DNA of 64,000 nucleotides from Cloeon dipterum (taxonomy: Eukaryota; Arthropoda; Insecta; Ephemeroptera; Baetidae). The notes beneath the pieces are model-generated. The model made no database searches and had not been told where the DNA came from. It saw only the letters and a list, made by a program, of their open reading frames with translations. The stretch covers positions 1,240,001-1,304,000 of the forward strand of contig NC_088789.1 in assembly GCF_949628265.1 (NCBI RefSeq), in the 5' to 3' direction. The position numbers were made by a program, and so were the translations under genes. Shown piece after piece: positions 1 to 12,087 of the stretch (position 1 is the first letter of the stretch; each line of letters starts with the position of its first letter).

Positions 1-60
1 ACCCTCAAACCCGCGACCCGCGCAAAGCACTAGTTGAGACCTCCAATCAAAAAAGGCCAT

Positions 61-540
61 TAAAGGCCCACTTTGACGAAAATTTTGAGCACACGAATCG
101 ATTCCTGAGGGTCGAATTAGGTAAATTTGATATTTTTTCCGACCAAAAAGTTTAGCGTGACGTGCGTAGCACTCGCGGAACTTTTTTTTGCCGCCAAATA
201 ATATGAACCTTTTTTGCGCGAACTACGCATGCGTCAGATCTGGTGGGGCGGCCGGCCAGCAGACGCACATTATTTTCTCTCGCCACTCGCCTGCTGACAA
301 GATGCGAAGCACATTTATTTCCCCCTCTCCATCTGCGTCGGCTGGCCGGCCGCCCCACCATGTCTGACGCATGCGTAGTTCGCGCACAAAAGGTTCATAT
401 TATTTGGCGGCAAAAAAGGTTCCGCGAGTGCTACGCACGTCACGCTAAACTTTTTGGTCGGAAAAAAAATCAAATTTACCTAATTCGACCCTCAGGAATC
501 GATTCGTGTGCTCAAAATTTTCGTCAAAGTGGGCCTTTAA
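61..540. mobile_element. Palindromic TTAA-flanked MITE, copy 1
   Basis: The two halves are inverted repeats of about 200 bp around a short centre. The element starts TTAAAGGCCCACTTTGACGA and ends with the reverse complement, with TTAA at both outer edges, the target-site duplication of piggyBac-like transposases. It holds no transposase frame. A near-identical copy lies at 41797-42278. Both arms carry a GC-rich block with ACGCATGCGT next to the centre. It lies just upstream of the fucosyltransferase exons, presumably in an intron of that gene. Short open frames inside are shadows of the palindrome. Confidence 0.85.
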
Positions 541-700
541 ATTAATCTAATCTAAAAGTTGTATTTAATATTGACGCTCTTAAATTATATTAATATTTTT
601 CAGTGATTTGTTTCTTTCCAATAAATTTACAAATTTAGAAGATGGTTCTAATTTGTCTGCATTATATCAATTAAAAAAATATAGAAAAAATTGGTTTCAG

Positions 701-1457
701 GCTCGAACTGGCATTCAAGCGGCGCACGTAGAGTTTGTAGGAATCCACGTGCGCCGCACCGATTACGGCAAGCACTTGTCCTTAATTCTTCCCGGCTCCG
801 TCGAGGCGGGTTCCGAATTTTTTCACGCGGCAATCGAATGGCTGAAGAAGCGCCTGTGGAAACCTCTGGTTTTCGTCGTGGTCAGCGACGACCCCGCGTG
901 GACGCAGCAATACATCGTCGGAAATAGAAGCGAAATATTTTTAGCAGGTGTTAACTCCAATAATTTTTATCCTCAAGAAAATTCAGATTTATCGTTATTT
1001 TATTGACACACTTAAAAGAGATTTCAGAGCTATGTCAATTGAAAATTGTTATCTTATTGATTCACTACTGTTTGTTTATGGTTAAAAAAATTCAAGATTA
1101 CAGCGCAGTGTAAAACCCGTGAAATTTTATTTAAAAAAAATCTAACCACAGATTTTTATTTCAGGAAGCAGCAACATCGACGCGCCTGGCGAGGATTTGG
1201 CGATTCTGGCTGCATGCCAGCACAGCATCTTCGCGTACGGCACTTTCGGTTTGACGGCCGCCTTTCTGGCCAGCCGGCCAGGCGGCCACACGGTGCTGTT
1301 CGACCCGCAAAACGGCGGCGTCACCAAGGAAATGGAGTTCGGCGCCAACCTGCCCGGCTGGCACATCATGGACCAGCACGGAAACCTCACTTACCAGAAT
1401 ACGCCCATCTCATTTCACTACTTTCTGCATCCGCACAAAGCAAGAAAGTTTGATTAG
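701..1457 (+). CDS. GT11 alpha-1,2-fucosyltransferase, 3' part
   Basis: These are the last two exons (701-947 and 1165-1457; 180 codons including TAG) of a galactoside 2-alpha-L-fucosyltransferase, a Golgi enzyme that adds fucose from GDP-fucose to terminal galactose. The first exon has the family motif GIHVRRTDYGKH, in which the HxRR arginines bind GDP-fucose. The second has the C-terminal GT11 signature, LAACQHSIFAYGTFG followed by AAFLA. The join at 947/1165 (GCAG|gt ... ttcag|GA) keeps frame. I start the first exon at 701, after a ttggtttcag acceptor, because base composition changes from AT-rich to GC-rich exactly there. The frame is also open upstream to 604, where another acceptor lies. 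Family members are about 330 aa, so the N-terminal transmembrane anchor and half of the catalytic domain lie left of the window. Identity is firm; the 5' boundary is less so. Confidence 0.85.
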
Positions 1458-4400
1458 CAACTAAGTGGATAAGTGGTCAAGAAATGGACAAGTTATGTAG
1501 TTCAAGTGGAATAGACAATCTCGCAATTTAGTAATGTTTTTATATATGTTTCTTGGAAATTCAAAATGCTCAAAATGATAACAGTTATTATTGCTCTTTA
1601 ATTTATTAAGAATTAAGAAACAAAATTTATTTTAATTTGTATCAATTCTCACAGGATGAAGTACGATTTAATGTCTCTCTTGATCTTTGTTCGTTATTTA
1701 CCCTTTTTACCATCGATCATAAATTGAACGTAAATTCCGTGTGAAGAGTTGCTTTTAATTATTTCAAGGTTATCTTTATGCGTAGACTCAGATTTGTGAT
1801 AAGCACGCTCGCATAAACTGCAAAAAGGAAGAAAAGTTAGTAAATGATAGCGATAAGCGGTGAATCTTTTGAAATGAGCCTTAAATTTGATTATTGATGA
1901 TAATGTGAAATTATAAAAACGAATCTTCAATATTGGGTGAAAATATTTCTTTTCAAGCTGTGGGGGTGGGCAGCCAGGGGTCACGAAATATTTTTTTACT
2001 GCGCCGCGAAGTAAAATTCGTAAAGCATTTTTGTTTTTATTAAAAAATAATAGTATAAACTGCTCTGTTGAAACTACCGTAATGCCTTTAGAAATATTAC
2101 ACATTAAGAAATTCGAAGAAGCGTAGAGCAAAACATAAGATCCCTTGCATTGTGCTCACGACACCCCGATTTGATGAATAAGAGCGCGAAACTCTCGATC
2201 TTCACTGATTTCCCGCCACATTACAGTCCGGCCAATCACAGCCGCCTTTGCTCCGAATTTACACCAAAAGTCAGTACCGGTAATATTTCAGCAGGAGAAA
2301 TGGAAGCTACCGGTATTAAGAAATTATTTTTATTTTTTTAAGAGATATTACTGGTGTATTTTGCCAAAATTTTCATACTTCTTATGCTGTTGAGAGTTGT
2401 ATAAGATTGAAAATTGTTCATTTTAGCGTGAAATAAAATAAAATTCATTATGTACATAACTGACACCAGAGAAAACCGGTTAATTCTGTCTGATTCAACC
2501 GGTATCGCTCTGCCACCTGTTAAAACTGGCTCACTGGCCACTTTGCTCATTGTCAGTAGCAGAAAGTAAACAAACAAGATGAGAGAAGAAATTCACCCCA
2601 TCATGCCCATCAACGTTTTTCCCGTTTTTGCTGCCGTCAGCGTCGAAAAAGGTTCGTTCATGATATTGACCCTTGGCCAGGGTTCGACTGGCATGCTCGT
2701 TTTCCAATCAAGCAGGCTCGCTTTCATGCATTTTTCATGGAAACAAACGATAAAATATATGCGATAAGCTATCACCGGCCTGCCTGCGTTGAGTTTTACA
2801 ACCGCAGTTTCCGCTGCCAGCAAATAAATTGCTTTTATTTCTGTCCAACTGGCTGCCTGCTCACATAGGTCATTCCTTTTTAGCTGTCAACTGCAAGAAC
2901 AAGAACAGCAACAACTCGATCTTTTTGCTGTCCTCCTGCCGTTTTCTCGACGGACAGTGCCTTTTACCTTTCACATGCATGAAGGTGAGTCGTGTGTGGG
3001 ATTCATTACAATTTTTATGAGCGAACAAAAATATAAAAAGATGACTGATTTTCAGTTACGAAGTTTTCGAATTTTTATGTATTTCACAAGAAATTGATAA
3101 ATTGTTAATTTAAAATTTTTAGACGCTTCTACAATTACGATTTCGGCAGTATTTTTAATAAGAAAAGAAGAGTTCGCTGTGACGAGCAACCCTGAAAGAG
3201 TCCCTGACGGCTGGGAAAAATTATTGGACTATAAAACACGTGAGGAACCTTCTTGTTTTCTAAATCAATAGAGTTCTCTCCCACGCCTAGAACCGTAATT
3301 TTATCTGTTAATTGTGGCTGATGGGGTCTTTTACTATTTTACTGAGCGTAAAATTTGGAAATTCGCTTTTAAAAATTAATTTCAACCAAAATGATAAAAA
3401 TCTTTTCCGGTTTTTTTTAAATGACAAAATGTTTATGATTTCTCAGCAAATAAAAAACAGGCTAATGTTTTGGTGGGTCGAAAAATATTTCAAAGCACAA
3501 ACAAGATTTTGAAAATAAAAATATGGGAAGCCTTGTTTGACCTTCTGTCTTTATGATCTTTCTTAGCGCTGTTATCTCTCCAATGCACAAAATGCAGAGC
3601 TTGCAGAAAAACATTTTCTGGACATAGTTTTGAATTCTGAATAATAATCAGCAGCGTGGCAGCGAGATTGCTAGCGTAGGATGTGGTGTTTATAATAAGA
3701 TAACGGATGGGTGGAAAGAACGTGGCTTCATTCAGACGAACAATTATTTGCTTCAAAGCTGTGCAAACAGAGAGACGAGTAGCTGCAGTGCGTGTAAAAG
3801 GTAAAATTTCTAGGTGTAGAAATGGGTTGTTGAAAGAGGTTAAAAAGCTCTCGTCATCAAAATTGTAATTTTTAAACCTTTTTTATTTCTGTTTCTAGAT
3901 CTTATTCATTAAAATTAATTAAATGAAAAGAAAGGCATTTTTAAATTTATACTTATTTGGAAAAACGTCGTGGTCTTTGTAAATAAAAAAAATGTGTGTT
4001 ATGAGGAGTCTCTGAAAGCTATAAGGGTCCGATTTTTCCTCTGAAATAGTATAAATGATTAAAATGAAAAAAAGATCATTTTTCCGAGATGACTCAAATA
4101 ATTTATCTGATTTTTCCCAGAAAAAATGAAAGGTTCTCTAACTTCCAGTTTAAATTTTGAGATGAATTTTGTGCGAAAATAGAGCATTTGAGAAAAAATT
4201 GCTCAGTAGCAAAAAACTGGAAATTCAATCAACTTTCTGAATATCGGCAGTTTTTGACGCTACTATCAACTGGCGAATTTTAGTCAGGCCAAACACACAC
4301 CCCTTTCAAAAATCTGCAATTTTGAAAAATTAAAAAAATAACTTTCAAAACTCAAAAGTACTATTTTTTATCTCCTCACAATTAAATTTTCCTAATTTTT

Positions 4401-5952
4401 CTCACCTCAGAAGCTACTTTTTCCTTTGCTTAAAAAGAGGGGTGTAACAACTGATAAAATTCGAAAAAAATTGATTTAGGGGCACTTTTGGTCAGTAGCA
4501 TAAATATGAACAATAATTGGTCGGTCGTGGTTAACTTTTCAAGTAATGTTATAAATATTTTAAAATAAAAAATCCCCATCACTATCACTTTCTCGTCTTC
4601 AAATCCGGGGTAGTTGCGCGATCCGAAGCGATTGTTTTGAGTCACCAATGAAGCGATAACGGCTTTGTTTTTGTTTTACGTGGTTCCACGTACGGTGGTT
4701 TAAATGCAGCGCCGACTTCATTGACGTGAAACACAATTTCTTTGGAAGAATTCAGTCTCTTTTTGCTGATTTTCTCTGGAAAATGGTAGTTTCTGCGAGG
4801 TGTTAGAAATAATGAGTAGCTCTTCTATCCTGAAGCATGATTCTGGTAAGAGAAAGGGCTTCGGTGTTCGTCTTGGGAATTTATTTTGTTGGCCTTTTTG
4901 TTACAGCTGTCGATTTTTATACAACTGAAAATTTATTAAGACCTGAAGATTCACTGGCAGCTATCAATTAATCCTTTTTTTGTTCTTTCGTGCATTCATT
5001 TTTTTTTTGTTCGGGGTTCCGAGATTTATCGACCGGGGTTAAACCAGATACTAAAACTTAGGTTTTGGGTTTTTCATTTCATAATAGCCTAAAGCCTCAA
5101 AAAATTCAAAAAGTATAATGATGCAAAAATTATCTAGCAGTGAAAGAGTGTGGTGAATCTAACGAAACCGAAAAACAAATAGCCGTCTCGGGCAAAAATC
5201 CGGTTTTAACCAGTTTAACCCAGCACGTCGGGTTTTTCGAAACCCTCTGTTAATGTTCCCAGAGTTTAATTGCTTTTAGTTGACATGTTAAGTAGTGAGA
5301 AAATTAAACCGTCGTTAAAATTTCATATTTTAATTTTGTTTAGAGCCTTATCGCGTGAAATATTTCTTCAACACCAAAACAAAATTTTGAAAACATCCGG
5401 CTGCCCTCATCTCAAAGGATCAACTAATTTGACAACTTGCATCTAAATTTTATCTCACTAAAATTCCATCCTTTATTACGTGAGCTATTTTTAAAGAGTG
5501 GGAAACTGCTAAAACACCATGAAACTAATTCCAGAAGGGATAATATTAATTTGAAGGCTGCTACCGCCGCCCAATAAAGAGGAAAGTTTTTGTGTATTAT
5601 ATTATCTCCCATCCGGACTTTGAATTTCGTCCTGAAAGTTGAAGAACATTGGATTAATAAACTTCAAACCTTCCATGAAAAATTCTCAGTGTCTTTGGTT
5701 TATTGTATAATTCATTATTTTTTTTTGTTTATTCTCACCATAAGAAATGTACATACATGTTAAAAAACAGTTTGTCAAAAATTAAAAGATATAAAAAGCT
5801 CATAGCGAGAAAAGGCACCAATCCTGGCAAACATCTCGCTAAAACTCTACCTGTGCAAATACAATCATTGTATGCACGTCATTAAAAACGTAATTTGTTG
5901 CAGATAGACGAAGAACAGGACTCGTTCTCATCCAAACTGCTAAAAAGCCAAA
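1458..5952. other. Intergenic stretch, no supported gene
   Basis: This AT-rich stretch separates the fucosyltransferase from Argonaute gene 1. It holds one copy of interspersed repeat family A (4005-4520) and otherwise only scattered open frames without coding character. A minus-strand frame around 1694-1820 has a plausible acceptor and a C-x2-C-x4-H pattern, but it is too short and isolated to call. An acceptor-like tgttgcag just before 5905 suggests that Argonaute gene 1 has a spliced 5' UTR whose first exon lies in this stretch. Confidence 0.5.
4005..4520 (-). repeat. Interspersed repeat family A, copy 1
   Basis: About 500 bp. It matches, in reverse orientation, the sequence in intron 10 of Argonaute gene 1 (10045-10495) and in the last intron of CPSF6 (62872-63262). 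Shared landmarks are the segment around CAGTTTTTGACGC, the GGCCAAACACACACC stretch and the TCTCACCTCAGAAGC-like stretch. No coding frame and no clear terminal repeats. Confidence 0.65.
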
Positions 5953-8900
5953 ATGGGAGGAAGGGGAAAAGGAAAAGGAAGAAATCGCGGCCGAGGTACT
6001 CAACAAAACATATTTGGCCTTGAATTGTCTTGAAAATGTCTCTTTGGTTCAGGTCGAGGCGATCAGGATGGAGAAGAGGAGGAATTTCCGCAGTTGGGTG
6101 GGCTGCGAATCGACACTAGCGTCCAGGAACAGGCTCCGGTCGCTCCCAGTTGGCCGAGGCGCGGCTCCACCTTGTCGGCGCCAAAAACCACGCCGCAGGA
6201 AATCCAGCATTCGACGCCGACGGAATGGCCTTCCAGACCCAGCTCCAGCAGCAGCAGCGCCTCAACCAGTGCTCCCACCATTTGGGACTTAATGTCCAGC
6301 AGCCGAGCACCAACAACGCCCAAGCCCGCTATCTCCAACAGGTCTATCTTTGAATTTCTTGTTTTTTTTACTGATTTCAGAATAACTCCTAAACTTGTGG
6401 GGTTTTCCATCTGAAACTTTGGTATTTAGTAGAGCCTATCCCAAATGCAAAGACAGGAAACCGAAACTGGAAACTGAAATTCGGTTATTGTCCTCTTTTT
6501 CACACGGAACCGGAAATGTTTTAAGGATTTGCAATGTATCAAAAGATATTTCCGGTTTTTCCATTTTTAAATATTAGCAGTAATTATGCCCATTAGCAAA
6601 AAGGTAGGCTAGTAATTTCAGAAAGTGTTTATTTTTATTTTTCGAGAATTTTCATATTATGACTTTTCGATTTTTTTGCGTCTTTGCAACTCGCTATCTC
6701 GGGTTCTAACCATCAGAATTGCAAAAACTATCCCTCGCTAGACTCGTCTTAACCTCCACTAACTAGCTTAAGTGTTTAAGGGGTGCACAACCCCACTGCT
6801 TCAATTTTGATAGTATTTTTTTTAATTCTCCTCTTGGCTTAAAAATATTTTAAATTATCCTAAACCCCTTCTAAATTAAAACCCCATCCATTCTTTCAAA
6901 ACTTAAATAGAAAAATATTTTTAAAAAAATTAAAAGAAATCTCGAGCTAGAATTGTGTTTTTGACGTTGAAATAATAGCAACTTAGTGGGGGAAGGTAAG
7001 CAACCCTAAAACCCCTTAGGCTGGTCAGGGGAGGTCGAGACGAGTCCAACGAAGGGTAGTTTTGGAAATTCTGATGTTTAGAACCCTAGATTTGGAGTTC
7101 CAAAGATATTGAAATTTGATTTTTTTTTTTGTAATTTTGGATCTCTTCTAAATTTTTTGCAAAGTTCAGACTTTTCATGGGATCACTTTAAAAAAAAAAT
7201 ATTCTTAAGTTTGAAATCATAATGAAAAGTTCATTTTTTACTAAAATCTTTTACATGATTTCCTTTTTGACTTATTTTCAAAGCTTTTTGTTGATTTATA
7301 ACTGCTAATTTATCTAATTCCTTTCGTGAATTAATCTGGAAAAGATACACCTACACAAATGTTAATATGGATTCAAAATATTCATTTTTCGGGAATTAAC
7401 TGCGGGAAAACCTCGCACATTTTTTTTGCTATCCAGTGGAGTTTTCCAGAATAATGCGAGTTTTGGCGAACCCTGGGATAGAATAATTTTATAAGGTCAG
7501 GGCCAGGGAACAATTCGTCCCAAAATATTATTATTAATATTATATTATTACTACCTTGTGGGCTTAATGTTTCTCCCAACTAATAAAAAAATTACCACTT
7601 TAATTTAACGCTCTTCCTCACATTTTGGCTACCCCTCTGTATTAAAAATTTAATAGTTCTTTAATTTGCACATTCATTCTACAGGCTGAAACATTCTAAA
7701 TAGGAAAGTTTGTTGCAGCGCGCTTGCGAAAGTGAAATTTCCCGCACGAAAAAAACCCGGAACAAATGGCACTGAAATGATAGCGTGTTCGAATCATCTG
7801 GAAATCACGCTGGGCAAGAGAGACCTGTTCCTCACCGAATACGACGTGGCCATGAAATTGATCAGCGACAAGGACGGCTCGCTGAAGGAGTGTCCCAAGA
7901 AATATTTCAAGTACGGCTGTTAATTACTGTCGGTGATATTAAAAGACAATATGTGTGACAACCAGGCGCGGCTTGCACGCGTACGGCAAGAAGGTGTGGC
8001 CCGACAGACACCCTGCTTTCGACGGCAGCAAGCTGCTCTTCAGCTGCGGAAAAAAATTGATTGACGAACCTGTGACGCGGGACGTGACCGTGCGAAACGA
8101 GGAGCGATACACCGAACGCGGCCAAGCGGAAAAAGCCAAACTGCGGATCACGGTCAAGGAGGTCAACTCGGTCAGCCTATCCGTAATCGACGAGTTCATG
8201 AACAACGAGGACGCCGTCCAGTTCCCGCAATTGGCCATCCAGGCCATCGACGTCATCCTCCGCAACTCTGGCATGAACAGGTTCGAAGGCGCAATTTTGT
8301 TTTTGTGGTTTTTTATTTGATTTTGGTGCAGATTCGTGTCGTTCAGCCGGAGCTTCTATTTTCCACCACCCAATCCAAAAAGTCTTGGACTTGGTATCGA
8401 TCTCTGGCACGGCGTCTTCCAAAGCTCCACTCTTGGGGTTGGCAAAATTTTTCTTAATGTTGACGGTGAGTCATTTTTTATTTTAAAATTAAAAAATATT
8501 TCACTGAGAAGACTTTTGAATAAATTAACTTAATTTTGGGTACTTCGATTTATCCCCCAAAAAAATAAGGTTCTCTAAAAAAACCCTTTCAAAAGACTTA
8601 AAATTTCTATTTTTTATCTTCTTCGCCATTAAAATTTCATATTTTTTCACTCCAGAGAAGCAATCAATTTCCTTTTCTCTGGTAAAATTAAAAAAAGGAT
8701 TTTGGTCTGGATAAATAGGTCGGTTAAGGTTAAATTTTCATGTTATGTAATTTTTAAAATAAAAAATCACTATGTTTCCACTTTAAAAGTGTTAGACCGA
8801 AACCATTTGTATCTTCTTTCCGAAATTATTCGATAACAAATTTTTTTCAATTTTAGACATATTTTATGAAAATAAAGTTAGAATTTTTATATAATTTAAC

Positions 8901-11900
8901 ATGGAAAACACAAATTTGAATGTTTGCAACCATTTCCACCTCTAAATCTCGAGATTTAACAATTTAGAGTAATTTTTCCCGTGTTTCCAGTTGCCCACAA
9001 GGGTTTCCCGCGTGCCCAGTCGGTGCGAGACTTGGTGGCCGACCTGGCAACAGGTCAGTCTAAAACAAACCAGGCGCCATTCAACCCTGAGAGTGATTAC
9101 CATTGGGGCACTAAGCGTTCCATCGACGACCAGCTTCGCAATTATATCAAAGGTTTTCTTTCAATTCTATTTTAATAATTTTGATAAAATCGAAATTCGT
9201 CTTCAGGTCTGAAGGTTGAGTACGAGATTCCGAACCTTGCTAACTCGAAGAGGGTTTACAGAGTGAATGAAATTGTTGCTGGACCTGCAACACAAAAGTA
9301 AGCGTTCCACTTTTATGATATTTCCTGGTTTTTATTATATTTGTCTTGCAGATTTATGCAGGAGGGCCTGAACGGACAGAAAAAAGAAATTACCGTGTCC
9401 GAATATTTCGCCAAAGAGAAAAAATACAAAATCCGCTATCCAAACTGGCCCTGTCTGCACGTCGGGAATAAGGATAAAAATATCCTAGTGCCCATGGAGG
9501 TGAGCTTTTTCAAATATAAATTTCATTAAATAATTAATTTATCATCCTAGCTTTGCCGAGTAGCGCCAAACCAAGTCACGATAAAAAAGCTAAATGACGA
9601 CCAGACCAAATCCATGGTCAAAGAAGCAGCGACAGAGCCAAAAGTTCGCCAATTAAAGATCCTGGAAGCTGTGAGTTAAATTCAAAGCCAAAAATTTGGT
9701 TAGAAATTAATGTATCGTCTAGTTTAAGAGCCTGAACGTAAACCAGGACCCGATTCTCAAGGAGTTCCAAATCGAGGTGCATGCGGACATGACTGAGGTG
9801 AAAGGCAGGGTGCTCGCCCCTCCCGCCCTCAAGTACAGGACTGACCAGCATGTCAGGGTGATTAACGGCGAGTGGAGGATGGACAACCAGAAATTCCAGT
9901 CGGTCACAAAAGAGGTGCGAAACTGGGCCATTCTCGACCTCTGCCAAGCGAACAGAGACATTCCGTAAGTTTATTTCCATTGAGTAGCTTTAAAGTCATT
10001 TTAAAAAATGCAATACATGAAAATTAAACCTCTATCCAACCAATTTTTTCATGCACTTTTATCCAAAAGTGCCCCAAAATCCAATTTTACCAGTTACTTG
10101 AGCAAAGTAAATAATTTGCCTCCGGGGTTAGAAAAATTACTAAAATTTAATTGTGTAAAGATAAAAATAGTTCTTTTAAGTCTTGAAAGTTATTTTTTAT
10201 TTTTTCAAAAATTTTTGAAAGGTGTGTGTTTGGCCTGATTAAAATTCACCACTTCATCGCCGAGTCAAAAACTGCCTATATTCAGAAAGCTGATTAAATT
10301 TCCAGTTTTTTTCATATTGAAAGTAGATTTTTTCAAATTTTCTATTTTCACAAAAAAAATCTTAACCATTAATTTTTTCGGGAAAAATCAAAATACTCAA
10401 AACTAAGTTAATTTATTCCAGAATTTAAATAATTCGTATGAATTTTAGAGGAAAACTCAGACCCTTCTTTCCTCCCAAAAAAGCTATAGAATAACATTTT
10501 TACCCTTTAACGATCAGTCCTATCGGAGATTTTCAACCACTTTTCATTCTTTCCACAGAATTATAAGATCACAGTTGGTGACAAATGCCAACAGTCTCGG
10601 ATTGATCATGAGTGACAAGCCGAAAATCCTGAGGAGCGACCAGAAGTCGTTCCACAATTTGAGCGACTTGATCAGATTCTTGGAGAACCAGGCCCTGCAA
10701 GGCCCCTTTGACCTTGTGGTGGTCCTCATTCCCGACTTCATCGCAGGTCAAAGCCCTTATGGTAAGATTGCCCCTTTTTGTTCTATATTATTTGTTATTG
10801 AACTTAAATCAAATTCGCAGCGGCGGTGAAGCAAGTGCTGGAGATGAAGCACAAAATCCTGACGCAGTGCATTCGTCAGAGGACGTTGAGGAAATTCGAA
10901 AAATCTACTGTGTTTAATATCCTGCTTAAAATCAACGCCAAATTGGACGGCAGGAACCACAGCATCCACAAAGACAGCCGGTTCGGATCCCCTGGCTTTT
11001 ATTCTATCATGTTTTATCTGATTTTGTGTTGCAGGCCACCGTGTTTCAGCCAAAATGTGATGATCATGGGAGCTGACGTCACGCACCCTCCTCCAGAGTC
11101 CAAGTCCTGTCCCTCCGTTGCAGCCGTAAGTTTTTTCCAATTAAAGGAGAGGCAAAATTCAACGTTCAAAATAATTAATCATATTTCTAGGTGACTGCTA
11201 GCCACGACAAGGAGGACGTGTTCAAGTTCAACATGCAGTGGCGGCTGCAGCCGCCCAGGGTGGAGGAAATTCTGGACATGGAGAACATCACTTTGGCGCA
11301 TCTCAAATTCTACGCGTCCAAAAACGGCGGGAAATTCCCGAGCCGCATAATTTTCTACAGGGACGGCGTCAGCGATGGACAGTTCGCCATGGTATTCATT
11401 TCCGGAGTTTTAGTTTAATTTTTAATTAATTTTTGTTGCCCTTCAGGTTCTTACCTGTGAACTGGCAGCCATCAAGAAGGCATTGAAGGCGATTGGGCAG
11501 ACGTACAATCCAAAAATCACATTCCTCGTGGTTCAGAAGCGACACCACACCAGGTTCTTTCCAAACAAAAATGATAAATTGGCTGATAAGGGAAACGTGC
11601 CTGCTGGCTTCGTGGTGGACAACACCATCACGCACCCGAAGGACATGGACTTCTATCTCGTCAGCCACCAGAGCATCCAGGTAATAATTTTCCAAGAAAA
11701 ATCCCATCAGATTAAAAATCTAAATATTCAGGGCACGTCTCGTCCGACCAAGTACAAGGTGCTGTACGACGACGCCGACATGAGTGAAGACCAGGTGGAG
11801 CAGCTCACCTTTTACCTGTGCCACCTGTACACCAGGTGCAACCGCAGCGTGTCCTACCCTGCGCCAACCTATTACGCCCACCTCGCCGCCTTCCGCGCAA

Positions 11901-12087
11901 AGCACTACTACAATGAGGGGTCAGTATTGCCGAATGATTTCTTTGAACGCTTTTTTTAAATAATTTATGTCTGTGCAGACGCTCCACCATTGACGTGAAT
12001 AATGAGAAGGCGCTGAATCTGGAGAGCACCAAGCTGAACAACATGATGAGCACTTTCATGAAAAACCACCCGATGTTTTTTGTTTAG
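5953..12087 (+). CDS. AGO2: Argonaute (siRNA class, Ago2-like), gene 1
   Basis: This encodes the guide-RNA-loaded slicer of the RNAi effector complex in the cytoplasm. Seventeen exons give 2922 nt, 973 aa: 5953-5995, 6053-6341, 7719-7910, 7966-8280, 8332-8465, 8991-9152, 9207-9297, 9352-9499, 9551-9670, 9723-9964, 10559-10761, 10821-10980, 11035-11125, 11191-11391, 11447-11680, 11732-11919, 11979-12087. The start ATG opens a Gly/Arg-rich tail (GGRGKGKGRNRGRGRG), then a Pro/Ser-rich linker to about residue 110. Next come the N domain, PAZ (about 325-460), MID (about 500-690) and PIWI (about 700-960). The slicer tetrad is complete: D714 (GADVTHP), E755, D788 (YRDGVSDG), H925 (YYAHL). MID 5'-phosphate residues Y646, K650, Q662, K683 and K687 match the human AGO2 set. 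It ends in MFFV. Assignment to the Ago2 rather than the Ago1 class rests on the Arg/Gly-rich tail and strong divergence, so it is inference. It is the most diverged of the three genes here and lacks the intron that splits its fourth exon in the others. Confidence 0.93.
6690..7103. repeat. Palindromic repeat family B, copy 1
   Basis: About 410 bp inside intron 2 of Argonaute gene 1. The left end (TCGGGTTCTAACCATCAGAA, then GACTCGTCTTAACC) returns as an imperfect reverse complement at the right end (GGTCGAGACGAGTC, then AATTCTGATGTTTAGAACC). This is the shape of a foldback MITE without coding capacity. Related copies lie at 20098-20322, near 40545-40630 and near 51868-52050. Confidence 0.65.
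8560..8760 (-). repeat. Repeat family A, partial copy 2
   Basis: Part of intron 5 of Argonaute gene 1, resembling the right part of the copy at 4005-4520 in the same orientation: a CCCTTTCAAAAG-like segment, then a TTTTTCACTCCAGAGAAG-like segment. Degenerate. Confidence 0.45.
10045..10495 (+). repeat. Repeat family A, copy 3
   Basis: Fills most of intron 10 of Argonaute gene 1. It is the reverse complement of 4005-4520 over nearly its whole length and runs in the same direction as the copy in CPSF6 (62872-63262). Confidence 0.65.

Noticed and set aside
152..545. Arg-rich frames in the first 550 bp, repeated near 41889-42095
   Set aside because: They lie entirely within the palindromic MITE and read the same repeat on both strands.
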